A stretch of 38,993 bases of DNA from Candidatus Melainabacteria bacterium RIFCSPLOWO2_02_FULL_35_15 (GTDB lineage: Bacteria > Cyanobacteriota > Vampirovibrionia > 2-02-FULL-35-15): the NCBI GenBank assembly GCA_001784585.1, contig MFRN01000042.1:1-38993 (forward strand), in the 5' to 3' direction. The notes under the pieces are model-generated. The model searched no databases and had not been told where the DNA came from. It saw nothing but the letters and a program-made list of their open reading frames with translations. Below are positions 1 through 9,700 of the stretch, in pieces (position 1 is the first letter of the stretch; each line of letters opens with the position of its first letter). The translations under genes and the position numbers were made by a program.

Positions 1-3000
1 ATCTATCGTTACTAATGCCAGTCTAAACTTTTCAGGTTCATTTCTTGAACATAAGATTTCATTTTTTGTAAGTGTTACTTCATCCTTAGTATGCCACCTG
101 CCTTTTACTTCAATGAAATATAGTGAGCCTGTATTTGGATCTTTTGATTCAATATCATAACCAATTCCACGCTCTTTTGAAACATCTCTTGGTACTCTCC
201 CTATGGATTTCTCAATGCTAATCACAGCTTGCATCGCTGCTTTTTCAATTTTCTCTCTTTCTTCAAATGTGAGAACATCACCACTTATTCCTTCTTCACC
301 TTTCAGTTTTTTAAGAAGTCCTTTTGGAATAATAATTGCTCCACCTCTAATTTGTGGAGGTAAGGCACTGATTTCCCTTTCTCTTTCAAGCTCTTTTAAT
401 CTTCTTTGCAATCTTTCCTCTAATTCTTGAGCACGAGTTGCTGCATTTGAAGAACTTAACTTAGTGTTTCTTCCTGCTCTTTCCTGCATTTTTAATTCTT
501 CAGCTCTATGATCCCAAAAGTTTATTTCTCTTTTTAGTCTAGAAGTAACTTCAGCTTCAACTTTTTCAATTTCTTTTAGCCTACGATTTTTAACTTCTTC
601 TAAATGCTCTGGTACTAAATTTTCAATGGCATAAGAAATTATTTGGGCTTCAAGGTCTTTATTTAGCCAGTTAGTTTCTATTTCAGATTTTAGTATCTCA
701 AGCTCATTATCTTTGATAGGAGTGTAATCAAGGTAAGGTGCTGCACCTGCACTATTTAGCTTGCCATTTTGATCTATTTCTGTAAATTGAAACTTTTGAG
801 ATACTACCTGATGAATCCCATGTTTATTAGTTCTACCATCTTGAATAACCTGTTCAAGATAGAACAATACTCTACTTTCTTCACCATCATCATTCTCATC
901 AATTAGCACTGTACCTTTCTTAAGCAGGTCTCTATATCTTTCGAGGATTAAATCAATAGTGCAGTCAAGGAGTGGATGCCCAGGACAGATAAAAGCAGCA
1001 AGAGGAGGTTCTTTTATTTTGTCTTTTTCAAAACAAATCCTTTCATATCGTGATTGGATAGGATTTCCAATTCCTATTAGCCTGTCTCTTTCTTTAATTG
1101 AACCTGGTACATATGTTATTTCAAATCTATCTTCTTCTCGTGGATAACACTTCCCCCCTAGATGCTCAAAAGCTTTAAGAAAAAAAGATTGAATAAAGTG
1201 CGGTTGAAGTCTCCTAGCTTGAGCCCTTTCCATCTCTTCACGTATCTCTTGGACTTTAGTTTTATCAAGTGTATTCTTTACTAAAGCTTTTTCTTCTAGT
1301 AGTTCTACAAGTTTATCGCTGTTAACAGCATTTTCTATAATTTGTTCAAGTTTAGCTTTGACAGTAGGATCATCACCATATCTTATTGCTTGAATTAATA
1401 AATCTCTTAATGGATATTCATCAAATAAACGTCCAAGCACATTGTAGACTTTGCCGCCTAAACTTTCTCTTGCTTTTTCTAATTTTTTTAAAAGAAGATT
1501 GTATACTTCACCCTCTCTTGTTTCAGATGCAACCAAATTCCATAAATGACACACTTCTGTTTGACCGATTCTATGAATACGTCCAAATCTTTGTTCTAGC
1601 CTATTTGGATTCCATGGGAGATCATAATTAACCATTAAATGAGCTCTCTGTAAATTAACACCTTCACCAACAGCATCAGTTGCTACTAATATAAGTACAT
1701 TTTTATCATGGGTAAATCCTTCAATAAGTTTTTTGCGTTCTTCTCTTAAAAGCCCTCCATGTATGGCAATTACTGCTTCATTATTTCCTAGCCTGTTTTT
1801 TATTTTACTCTCCAAGTATTTCAAAGTATCTTTTGACTCTGTAAATATAACTAGCTTTCTCCTGTTTCCACTTTTATCAATCATTAGTGGATCATCTAGG
1901 ATGCTGTTTAATTGAAGCCACTTAGTATCTTTACCAGAATTACGCAATTTTCTTGCTCGTTCTTCAAGATTTTTAAGAGTTTCAATTTCTATTATTAATT
2001 CTTCAACATTTCTTGATGCGGTTGCTCTATCGAGAATTGTTTCTTCGACTTTATCAACTTCAGCTTCTGGAGCATCTTCTAAATCAGTTATATCTACTTC
2101 GTCTTGTTCATCTTGTTCAGAAGAAAGCACTTGTTCTCCTCTTTGTAATAACACCTCTTCATTAAGTCTTCTTTCAAGGCGTTCTCTTCTTCTAAGCAAT
2201 GATTGATATATAGCTTCTGGAGATGATGCTAGTCTTCTCTGTAATGATTGCATTGCAAAACCTACATTAACTCTTTGTGTTGGATTTTCATCTGAGAATC
2301 TTTCTACTCGATTCATTTCCTCTCTTACATAATTGGTAACTTCTGCATATAGAGCAGCTTCTTCATCAGAGAGCTTGTAGTTTAGAGTGTATGCTTTCCT
2401 TTCAGGGAATAGAGGCTTCCCGTCAAACTTAACTAATTCTTCTTTTACCATCCTTCGCATCAAGTCACTAACATCAGTTTTATGAACACCGTCTCTAAAC
2501 TTACCTTCAAATCTATCGCTGTCTATAAGCGCCATAAACAATTGAAAGTCTTCTTCTTTTCCGTTATGTGGGGTTGCAGTCATTAAAAGAAAATGTCGGC
2601 ATTTTTCCCCAAGAGTACGCCCAAGCTGGTATCTTTTTGTGAAATTGATTTCACCACTAAAGCAAGTGGCAGACATCTTATGGGCTTCATCACAAATAAT
2701 AAGATCCCAGTCCTTAGAGGATCTAAACTTTGCTTGAAGATGTTCATTTCTACTAAGCATATCTAGACGAGCTATCAAAAAGCCAGAATCTTGGAATGGA
2801 TTATCTAAAGAAGCTTCAATTTTCTCCTTTGTTAAAATATCAAATCTTAAACCAAACTTTTCATATAATTCATCTTGCCATTGTTCCACTAAATTGCCAG
2901 GTGCTACAATCAAACACCTTTCAACATCTCCTCGTATGAATAATTCTTTAATTAATAAACCAGCCATTATTGTTTTTCCTGCACCAGGATCATCTGCTAG

Positions 3001-3378
3001 TAAAAATCTAAGTGGTTGTCTGCTTAGCATGTTTTCATATACAGCAGTAATTTGATGAGGTAATGGTTCTACGAGGGATGTGTGTATAGCAAGGTAGTGA
3101 TCAAACAAATAAGCCAATTTAATTCTGTATGCTTCGGATACCAATCTAAATAAACTTCCATCCCCATCAAATGACCATGGAAGTCCTTTTTTGACCACTT
3201 CTAATGTTGGTTCATCACTTCTATAGACCAATTTGTCTTTAGGCCTACCAGTTGAATCTTCATAAACTACTTTTATAGCTTGATTACCAAACCATTCAAC
3301 ATTAACAACCTTAGCCGTACCATCACTAGATAGGCCTTTTACTATTGAGCCAGTTTTTAATTCTTCAAGCAGTGCCAC
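1..3378 (-). CDS. SNF2-type helicase with C-terminal DUF3883-like domain (3' end outside window)
   Basis: Minus-strand reading frame open for 1126 codons from a GTG at 3378, two codons after an in-frame TAA, to the window edge, where it is cut. It shows superfamily 2 helicase motifs: Walker A LADDPGAGKT near residue 125-135, a DEAHK box near 231, TATPHNG near 266, and motif VI QRFGRIHRIGQ near 600. After the helicase core come a long charged, coiled-coil-rich part (about 640-1040) and an end region with GYDIESKD and FIEVKGRW, which resembles DUF3883, a nuclease-fold-like domain. SNF2/RapA-like ATPases of this architecture are common in phage-defence and restriction islands, including the DrmD type of DISARM. 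The assignment to defence is inference from family and context. A divergent integrase lies 132 bases upstream. The domain calls are firm; the system it belongs to is not visible here. Confidence 0.93.
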   Translation of the reverse strand, partial: MALLEELKTGSIVKGLSSDGTAKVVNVEWFGNQAIKVVYEDSTGRPKDKLVYRSDEPTLEVVKKGLPWSFDGDGSLFRLVSEAYRIKLAYLFDHYLAIHTSLVEPLPHQITAVYENMLSRQPLRFLLADDPGAGKTIMAGLLIKELFIRGDVERCLIVAPGNLVEQWQDELYEKFGLRFDILTKEKIEASLDNPFQDSGFLIARLDMLSRNEHLQAKFRSSKDWDLIICDEAHKMSATCFSGEINFTKRYQLGRTLGEKCRHFLLMTATPHNGKEEDFQLFMALIDSDRFEGKFRDGVHKTDVSDLMRRMVKEELVKFDGKPLFPERKAYTLNYKLSDEEAALYAEVTNYVREEMNRVERFSDENPTQRVNVGFAMQSLQRRLASSPEAIYQSLLRRRERLERRLNEEVLLQRGEQVLSSEQDEQDEVDITDLEDAPEAEVDKVEETILDRATASRNVEELIIEIETLKNLEERARKLRNSGKDTKWLQLNSILDDPLMIDKSGNRRKLVIFTESKDTLKYLESKIKNRLGNNEAVIAIHGGLLREERKKLIEGFTHDKNVLILVATDAVGEGVNLQRAHLMVNYDLPWNPNRLEQRFGRIHRIGQTEVCHLWNLVASETREGEVYNLLLKKLEKARESLGGKVYNVLGRLFDEYPLRDLLIQAIRYGDDPTVKAKLEQIIENAVNSDKLVELLEEKALVKNTLDKTKVQEIREEMERAQARRLQPHFIQSFFLKAFEHLGGKCYPREEDRFEITYVPGSIKERDRLIGIGNPIQSRYERICFEKDKIKEPPLAAFICPGHPLLDCTIDLILERYRDLLKKGTVLIDENDDGEESRVLFYLEQVIQDGRTNKHGIHQVVSQKFQFTEIDQNGKLNSAGAAPYLDYTPIKDNELEILKSEIETNWLNKDLEAQIISYAIENLVPEHLEEVKNRRLKEIEKVEAEVTSRLKREINFWDHRAEELKMQERAGRNTKLSSSNAATRAQELEERLQRRLKELEREREISALPPQIRGGAIIIPKGLLKKLKGEEGISGDVLTFEEREKIEKAAMQAVISIEKSIGRVPRDVSKERGIGYDIESKDPNTGSLYFIEVKGRWHTKDEVTLTKNEILCSRNEPEKFRLALVTID

Positions 3379-3495
3379 GATTTATAACCTTTTGTTTTAT
3401 ATCCTTATTTAATAGCCAAATAATATATTAACAAAATTCTGCGTAATAGTTCGCAATTGGTTAGTCTTTTGATGAATTGGTATTGATTTTAATTT

Positions 3496-3502
3496 AGGAG
3501 GT
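3496..3502 (+). promoter_or_regulatory. Strong Shine-Dalgarno of the integrase
   Basis: AGGAGGT lies 8 bases before the ATG at 3511 and fixes the integrase start. The 132-base gap 3379-3510 must hold divergent promoters for helicase and integrase. I see AT-rich sequence but no convincing -35/-10 pair. Confidence 0.8.
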
Positions 3503-3510
3503 AACTGATT

Positions 3511-4629
3511 ATGCTAGAAACACTTACAACAAAAGACATCGCTCAAGATTTAAAAAAATCAACCAGGAGCATCCAAAGGCTGCTTGAAAAGAGAGAAATA
3601 CCTTACATTAGGGTTCCATTTAGAGGAGGCTTTACTTATAGAGTTCCAGTTTTTGCATATTTTGAATGGAAAGAAAAAATCTTAAATAGTAAGCTGCAGC
3701 AATATGAACATCTATCAAATTTTGATAGAGTGTATGAATTAAAACGTGAGTGGTTAACCTGGGGCAGAAACGGTTTGTTAACTGGAAAACCTTTTAGTGA
3801 AGTAACAATTTCTTCTTATGATTATTTTTTTGATTATTACATTGAGCATTTACCCAGAAGATATCATAGGACACCACTTGTTTCGCTTGAATATGCGAGA
3901 TTAGTTCTGGGTAATCTAGATCCTAAAAAATACAGCTTGAAAGGTAATATTTATAAAGTTCTTAGATCTTTTGTTAAGTTTTTGATTGCTAAAAATCACG
4001 CTAATAATGAGCTGCTAGTTGATTTGGAGAAAGTCAAACCCAAAAGAGCTTATCCTCCAGTACGCCTGCATTGTACAAGTGAAGATTATGAAAGATTGTT
4101 AGATGAGGCAAGTAAAAGAACTTTTGGGCAATCTGAATATGATGCAATTTTGAATAAAACTCTAATTGCAACATTAGGTTTTACTGGATTAAGATCATCT
4201 GAATTATGTAATTTAAGAATAGAAGATGTGGATTTAAACAAAAGAACAATTTTTGTCTATTTAGGAAAAGGTAGAAAGAACAGGTGGCTTGGAATATCAA
4301 GCAGGTTATTAAGTTACTTAACTGATTACAAAAATGCTAGACCAGAAACTAAACTGAACAATTTTCTTATCACCTATTCAAAAAATATAAAAGAATATGT
4401 GCCTTTGAATAAAAGTACACTTCATCAAAAGGTTGAAAGATTGTCAAAGAGACTCGGAATAAAAATCAATGTTCATGGGCTCAGAAGAACGTTTGCCAGT
4501 AATTATGCTAATGCCGGAAAACCACTCAACATGATTTCACTAGCACTAGGGCATTCTGATCTTAAAACTACAAAAGGATATCTTATGACGACAACAAATG
4601 AAGTTATTCAGGAGATGCAAAGGTGGTAG
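3511..4629 (+). CDS. Tyrosine recombinase/integrase with N-terminal helix-turn-helix
   Basis: A 372-aa site-specific recombinase of the phage integrase family. The catalytic set is complete: Arg228 in TGLRSSE, a beta-hairpin lysine around GKGRKNR, His322 and Arg325 in HGLRR, His348 in LGHSD, and the nucleophile Tyr357 in KGYL. Residues 1-45 (TTKDIAQDL.. STRSIQRLLEKREIPYIRV) form an excisionase/MerR-like helix-turn-helix ahead of the usual core-binding SAM-like domain at about 75-170. This extra domain could supply arm-site binding or excision control in the same chain. Its natural partner is a tRNA-type att site. The duplicated tRNA-His 3' end at 12743 and 13865 is the only candidate in the window, although it lies 8-9 kb away. 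The family is certain; the pairing with that site is inference. Confidence 0.95.
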   Translation: MLETLTTKDIAQDLKKSTRSIQRLLEKREIPYIRVPFRGGFTYRVPVFAYFEWKEKILNSKLQQYEHLSNFDRVYELKREWLTWGRNGLLTGKPFSEVTISSYDYFFDYYIEHLPRRYHRTPLVSLEYARLVLGNLDPKKYSLKGNIYKVLRSFVKFLIAKNHANNELLVDLEKVKPKRAYPPVRLHCTSEDYERLLDEASKRTFGQSEYDAILNKTLIATLGFTGLRSSELCNLRIEDVDLNKRTIFVYLGKGRKNRWLGISSRLLSYLTDYKNARPETKLNNFLITYSKNIKEYVPLNKSTLHQKVERLSKRLGIKINVHGLRRTFASNYANAGKPLNMISLALGHSDLKTTKGYLMTTTNEVIQEMQRW

Positions 4630-4641
4630 TTTGAGTTTGCT

Positions 4642-4661
4642 CACCAGGATTATATCTGGTG
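4642..4661. repeat. Short inverted repeat after the integrase gene
   Basis: CACCAG and CTGGTG form a 6-bp stem around an 8-base loop, 12 bases after the integrase stop. No T run follows, so it is a weak terminator candidate, or a binding site. The rest of the 212-base gap 4630-4841 holds nothing I can identify beyond very short chance reading frames. Confidence 0.35.
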
Positions 4662-4841
4662 GCCCCAGAACACATTAATACATGCATCTTTTAAGGAAAG
4701 CTATGTCTAGTGTGGTTTTTGTTTAAACATGAGGTCGCTGGCATTCTTAGAAATTTCCCACTTATAGTCTAATAAAATGCTCGAAGAAAGAATTAATGCT
4801 AATTGGGCTTTGGATTTGAAGGAGTAGAATTTTAATATTTT

Positions 4842-6626
4842 TTATGACTTAGTGATTACTGGATCTTTATAATCAATTTTTTTATTAGCCTTCTTTATTA
4901 GATCTTTAAAATATTCTTCAAGAAACTGATATTGTTTATGACACCTATAATCTAGCCCAGCCTTTTCACAATATTTTGCAATAATTTCAAAGGGTTCATA
5001 TCCCTGAACCTTCTCCCCGATCTCCCTATCTTGATAGCCATAAGCCCCCTCATACATCCTCTGAGGACTTATATCATCTTTACCAAGCACTCTCATATAA
5101 AAACAGTTAATTGTAAAAAGCTCATTTAAGCACTCGATAAATAATTTTTTGTTTTCAGCAAGTAGAACTATTAACAATTCAAATTCATCAGGTGATATTA
5201 CAACAAAATTAATTTCTTCATCATTAATATTACCTATTTCTTTTCTTTTATCGCTTGACAAAAATTTCAAACAATCATTTTTCACATTTTCATATGGAGT
5301 ATTAATATCATATATATTTCTGTAAGTGACAATAAAAGGGAAAAATCTTTTTATGTGTTTAAACTCATTCTGAACTTTTGTTTCTGATAACTTAGTTTTT
5401 AGTATTTTTATATGCTTAAACACCTGCAAGACTATTTCTAAAAGTCTTTTTTGTATATTAGTCCACTCGTTTTGATTAGGGCTTTCTCTACCAGTTATCA
5501 CACCTTGCATTCTGGTTGTAAAATTCTTACACTCAAACATAACTGCAATATCATCAAATAATATAGAAATATCTGCAGGCCCATCCCACCAGCTACCTTT
5601 TATTTCTTCGTAATATTGTTTCTCATATAGAATTTGATATGTTTTATTTAAGAATCTATCTGTAACCTCCTTGCAGTAATTCTCAAAAGCTTTTCCAAAC
5701 CAATGAGTAAATTCCATTTTATCCTGATCAAACAATATTCTTGAAATAAATTCATTGTAGAAAAATTCAAACATCTTCGGAGATGGACACATTATTTGTT
5801 TTTTATCATAATAAAATAATGGCTTATGTCTAAGTACATTTGGCATTACTGTGTGCAATTTATAATAAAGTTCTTTGCCGTCTTGTCCATCAGAGTTAAG
5901 CTTGTCTATCTGTTCTTTCATTATCTGTTCATATAGGCATTTAAATTCAGTATGATTTAATGTAAGTAATTTAAAGAATTTATCATTAGTGTCTTTATCA
6001 ACAGAGACAACGTCAGAATCTAATAGATATATATCTTTATCCAATGTATTGTTTTTAAAAAGCATATTTAACTCGTAATCAATTCTCATGCATAATGTAA
6101 CAAATACATCATGTTCAATTCCATTTGTTGCAGTCTTAAATCGATCCTTATAATCATAGGATAAATCACCTTGTTCTAATATTTTTAACATTCTCATTAA
6201 TTTTTTGTAATGAGGGAAGTTATCATAGGGATATTGAGTGTTTTTAATTCGCCTGATCATAGCAGCTGTTCTTTGGTCATTTGTAAGGTTATCCTCATCT
6301 AATATGGGATCGATTTGTTCAATTAATAGACGTTGGAATTTATACAAATCAGGGAACTCCATAAGTTCTCTTTTATGCTCATTGCTTAAATAAATTGCTT
6401 GCTGAGACATATATGCTAATTCCCATTCTGGTAAAAACCCTGGACTAAAAAAAATATCATCAGGACTTAAACCAGTTTCTTGTATCGCAGACTTTGGATA
6501 GTACTTAGTTTTAGCGGCCCTGCTAAGCACTAAAAGTGTTCTTTGAAGATTTAAACGCTTCAATTGCCTATTAATTTCCTTAATTGCAGGGTCTTTTAAA
6601 TTTTCACAATCAAATAAGTAATTCAT
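4842..6626 (-). CDS. Unrecognised 594-aa protein with PD-(D/E)XK-like nuclease signature
   Basis: I do not recognise the family. The N-terminal 300 residues look largely helical and charged, with no helicase or NTPase motif. In the C-terminal half, GPADISILFDDIAVMFECKNF gives Asp352 followed by Glu365-Cys-Lys367 on two hydrophobic strands, the D...ExK arrangement of PD-(D/E)XK nucleases. An upstream helix (HWFGKAFENYCKEV, about 305-318) may supply the motif I glutamate. There is no signal peptide or membrane segment, so it is probably cytoplasmic. It is transcribed divergently from a 1245-aa protein that also ends in a nuclease-like domain, with 121 bases between the starts, and no clear Shine-Dalgarno precedes its ATG. 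A role as a defence nuclease is inference from motif and island context. Confidence 0.85.
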   Translation of the reverse strand: MNYLFDCENLKDPAIKEINRQLKRLNLQRTLLVLSRAAKTKYYPKSAIQETGLSPDDIFFSPGFLPEWELAYMSQQAIYLSNEHKRELMEFPDLYKFQRLLIEQIDPILDEDNLTNDQRTAAMIRRIKNTQYPYDNFPHYKKLMRMLKILEQGDLSYDYKDRFKTATNGIEHDVFVTLCMRIDYELNMLFKNNTLDKDIYLLDSDVVSVDKDTNDKFFKLLTLNHTEFKCLYEQIMKEQIDKLNSDGQDGKELYYKLHTVMPNVLRHKPLFYYDKKQIMCPSPKMFEFFYNEFISRILFDQDKMEFTHWFGKAFENYCKEVTDRFLNKTYQILYEKQYYEEIKGSWWDGPADISILFDDIAVMFECKNFTTRMQGVITGRESPNQNEWTNIQKRLLEIVLQVFKHIKILKTKLSETKVQNEFKHIKRFFPFIVTYRNIYDINTPYENVKNDCLKFLSSDKRKEIGNINDEEINFVVISPDEFELLIVLLAENKKLFIECLNELFTINCFYMRVLGKDDISPQRMYEGAYGYQDREIGEKVQGYEPFEIIAKYCEKAGLDYRCHKQYQFLEEYFKDLIKKANKKIDYKDPVITKS

Positions 6627-6747
6627 ATAAAACTTGCCAATTTAGAATTCTATCAATTTCCCTGGATTAATATTTATAAAAAGCTATACTTAATTATTAG
6701 TACAATTCTAGTAAAAAGTGGATTAACACTTAAATCTGTTTGCTAGC
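6627..6747. promoter_or_regulatory. Divergent control region between the two nuclease-like genes
   Basis: This 121-base AT-rich gap must carry the promoters for both the 594-aa and the 1245-aa genes. I see -10-like hexamers (for example TATACT and TACAAT in the right half) but no -35 at proper spacing. Neither start codon has a Shine-Dalgarno, which may mean leaderless or weak translation. Confidence 0.4.
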
Positions 6748-9700
6748 ATGGATTTACAAAAGACAATTAAATCATTAATTAAATATTCAATAGAGGAATT
6801 ATTAAACTGGATTCTTGCAACTAGTATTCATCCGTCCAATCAACGCTTTTGTTTTAATTTAGAACTTTTATTTAAACTCTTGATATCCATACAACCAATT
6901 GAATTTGAGAATCAAAATATAACAAGAGAAGATTTTATTAAAATAATCAGAGTTTTTTCTGAAGAAACTCAAAGTGTAAATCATATAGTTGATTCTCAAG
7001 ATTTCAAGAATCAATCAGAACTAGTACCAATTTTTGTTAATGGTAAAAAGTATTATTTCTTTTATGGGGCTATGAGTGCTCCCTACAAATTGGCTAAATG
7101 GTTCTATGAAAAGTACATAGACAATGAAGATTTAGAGAAACACAAGGAATTGAAAGATATATTAAATTGTTTTATTTTAAGCTTAGAGTACCAAACCAAG
7201 CTTCTGGAAGTAATTAAATCAATAAACGAATCTGGCAACATCTCTGAGAATGAAATGCATGTGCCATCTCAAAATTTCTACGACAGGTTATTTGCTGTAT
7301 TAAATACTAATAGATTCACTAGTATGCTACCGTCTGATATACAGAAATATAACTTGCTTCAAGGTGAAAACCATCTTTCTGATATATGGGCAGAATTGAA
7401 TGCTGACAATATTTTAAGCAGTATAGTAGTCCAGCTAAATAATGGTAAGCTATTTTTTACTTTGCCTCAGCTACATATTGAATCATTGCATATACTTGCT
7501 TGTAGGCTGATAAATGAATCGGAGAATAAAGAAGAATTAATGAAGGAACTAAATAATAATTTCTGCTATAAAGCTGAAATTAGCTCTATCCTTTTCTTTA
7601 ACAAGAATTTTCAAATAAAAAAAATCACTGATTTTAAGAGTCGTGAAATTAATATAACTGCGGATTTGGCATTTCTGGTTGATTCCAACAAGGTTTGTCT
7701 AATTAATGTTGTAGATAAAACTCAAAAAGATATTTTGGAAACAAAGAAAAATCAAATTGTGGCTTTCGAAGACGAGTTGAAGAAGGCAAAGAATATAAAT
7801 ATTTTTTTGGAAAATAAAAAAATAAACCAAGCAAATCCTACAAAGGTTGAAGATTTAGAGATATGGAAATTCTATATTCTTAATGATTTGGAACTTAATA
7901 AAGGACTTGAATTGCCTAGTGGCATTAACAGTACCTCTGTTTTTATTGAACATCAAAATTTTAAGATTTTAATGGAAAGATTAGATAGCCCTTTAACTTT
8001 AATTAAGTATTTTAAAACTGCTATTATGAGTGGTAAATTTAAAGGTTTTTTTGATGCTTTTGAACTTGATAGATTTGCATATTTTATAAGTAATGATCAA
8101 GAATATCCAGTTTCACTTATTCCAAAAATTAATCTTCAAGTACCACTAGGATATTGGGAAGATTTCAATCATAATGAGCAAATAGAAAAGTACAAAGATA
8201 ATATATATGAATTAATAGAAAGAGACTTTCCACATAGATTTGATACTGTTATGAAAAACCATGGTAATGAATATGGTGTAATGAAGAAAGTATTACAAGA
8301 CGGTGGCTATGTAATAAAAAATAATAATATGCTTATTTGGATAATGATGCCACTTGATAGATTTCAAAGAACTCCAGATGAAACACATTATTGTATAAGT
8401 TTTGTAGGCAAATTATACGCATACTATTTACAGAAGCTTCAACAAGAAATAAATTCTTTACTTACTAAATATAATTATGATTTAAACAAAAGCATTATTG
8501 TAGAAATGCTACCTACTTCAATAATAGAAAAAAATGATAGCTTTAAAGAACTTAGACATTTAATGAAAGAAATTAAAGATAGTGACCCCTTTATATATTT
8601 TGCTAGTTGCACTAATTCACCTCAAGAGCAATCGATCAATGTCAAAGCAATCTTTAGTATTGAAAAGCTTCAAACTGTTTTTAATGGGGGAAACAATAGT
8701 CCGGAAAAGCTTTGCATACAAGGGCTTATTGAAGAGATATTAAACGTTTTATGCAAGGATAAAACTAAAGCTAGTGAAGAAGCAAAAATATTTGTTGATA
8801 AGAATATTAAAGTTGGTAAAGGTAAGCATGTGTTAAAGGAGTTTAAGACCCATAATCCATCACTTGACAAATATCAAAAACCAATAGAAAGAAGCTTAAT
8901 AGATGTAAATAATTTAAATAGGGAGCTTTCCAAAAAGCTGATGGATCTAAAAATAAAACCAGGAGAATATAAGAATGATGAAGCTTTAAAAATAAATAAA
9001 GATATCTTTAATTTTTTATATGAGAAATTAAGGAATGAGATTGTGCAATATGACAAATCAATCTTATTTTTAGCAATGAAACAAGCTGAATTAGTGGAAG
9101 GAGCAAGGAAAGAAAATGATATGCAACTAGAGATAGATTCTTCTACTGAAATTGAATTTGACTTGGTTGAAACAACTATTAAAAAAAATACAGAAATTGC
9201 TAGGTTAGCTGAGCCTATAAAATATATTGTTTCTCTTATTATGAAAGAGGGAATTAAAGGAATAAAAAAAATTAATAGAGAGGGTTGGGGTGTGGCACTT
9301 GCGGCAGCAGACTTAATACGGGACACTTCAACTATACATGATTTCCTAAAATATAATCTTTCTGAATATACATTGAAAATTGATGAGCTTTATAGAGTGA
9401 TAGATCTAAAAGATGAAAAAATATTTGATATTTCAAAGTATTATAAAAAAGAAAGTAAAGAAATGATTCAAGTAGCCAAAGATAATTTTCGATATAGGTT
9501 TAGCGGAGCTAAGCTTGACAATGCAGAATTATCTGAGGAGCTGAAAGATGAAACTGATGCTGTATTCAATAATGAATATGGGTTTAAATTTAAAAACATG
9601 CTTAATCTTTTATGTTCCTTAGGTAATTCAGAGAATTTCACTGAAGATTATTTTCCAGCAACCCTAATAAAAAAAGAAGATATAAAAAAGGTATTAAATC

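Noticed and set aside
4777-4827. 16-codon frame MLEERINANWALDLKE after the integrase
   Set aside because: Too short, preceded by a stop, with no ribosome site; it could be debris but I cannot support it.
8670-9326. Long minus-strand frames inside the 1245-aa gene
   Set aside because: They are antisense to an intact coding frame and read as hydrophobic Ser/Leu/Phe/Ile-rich chains, the usual shadow of an AT-rich Lys/Glu-rich gene.
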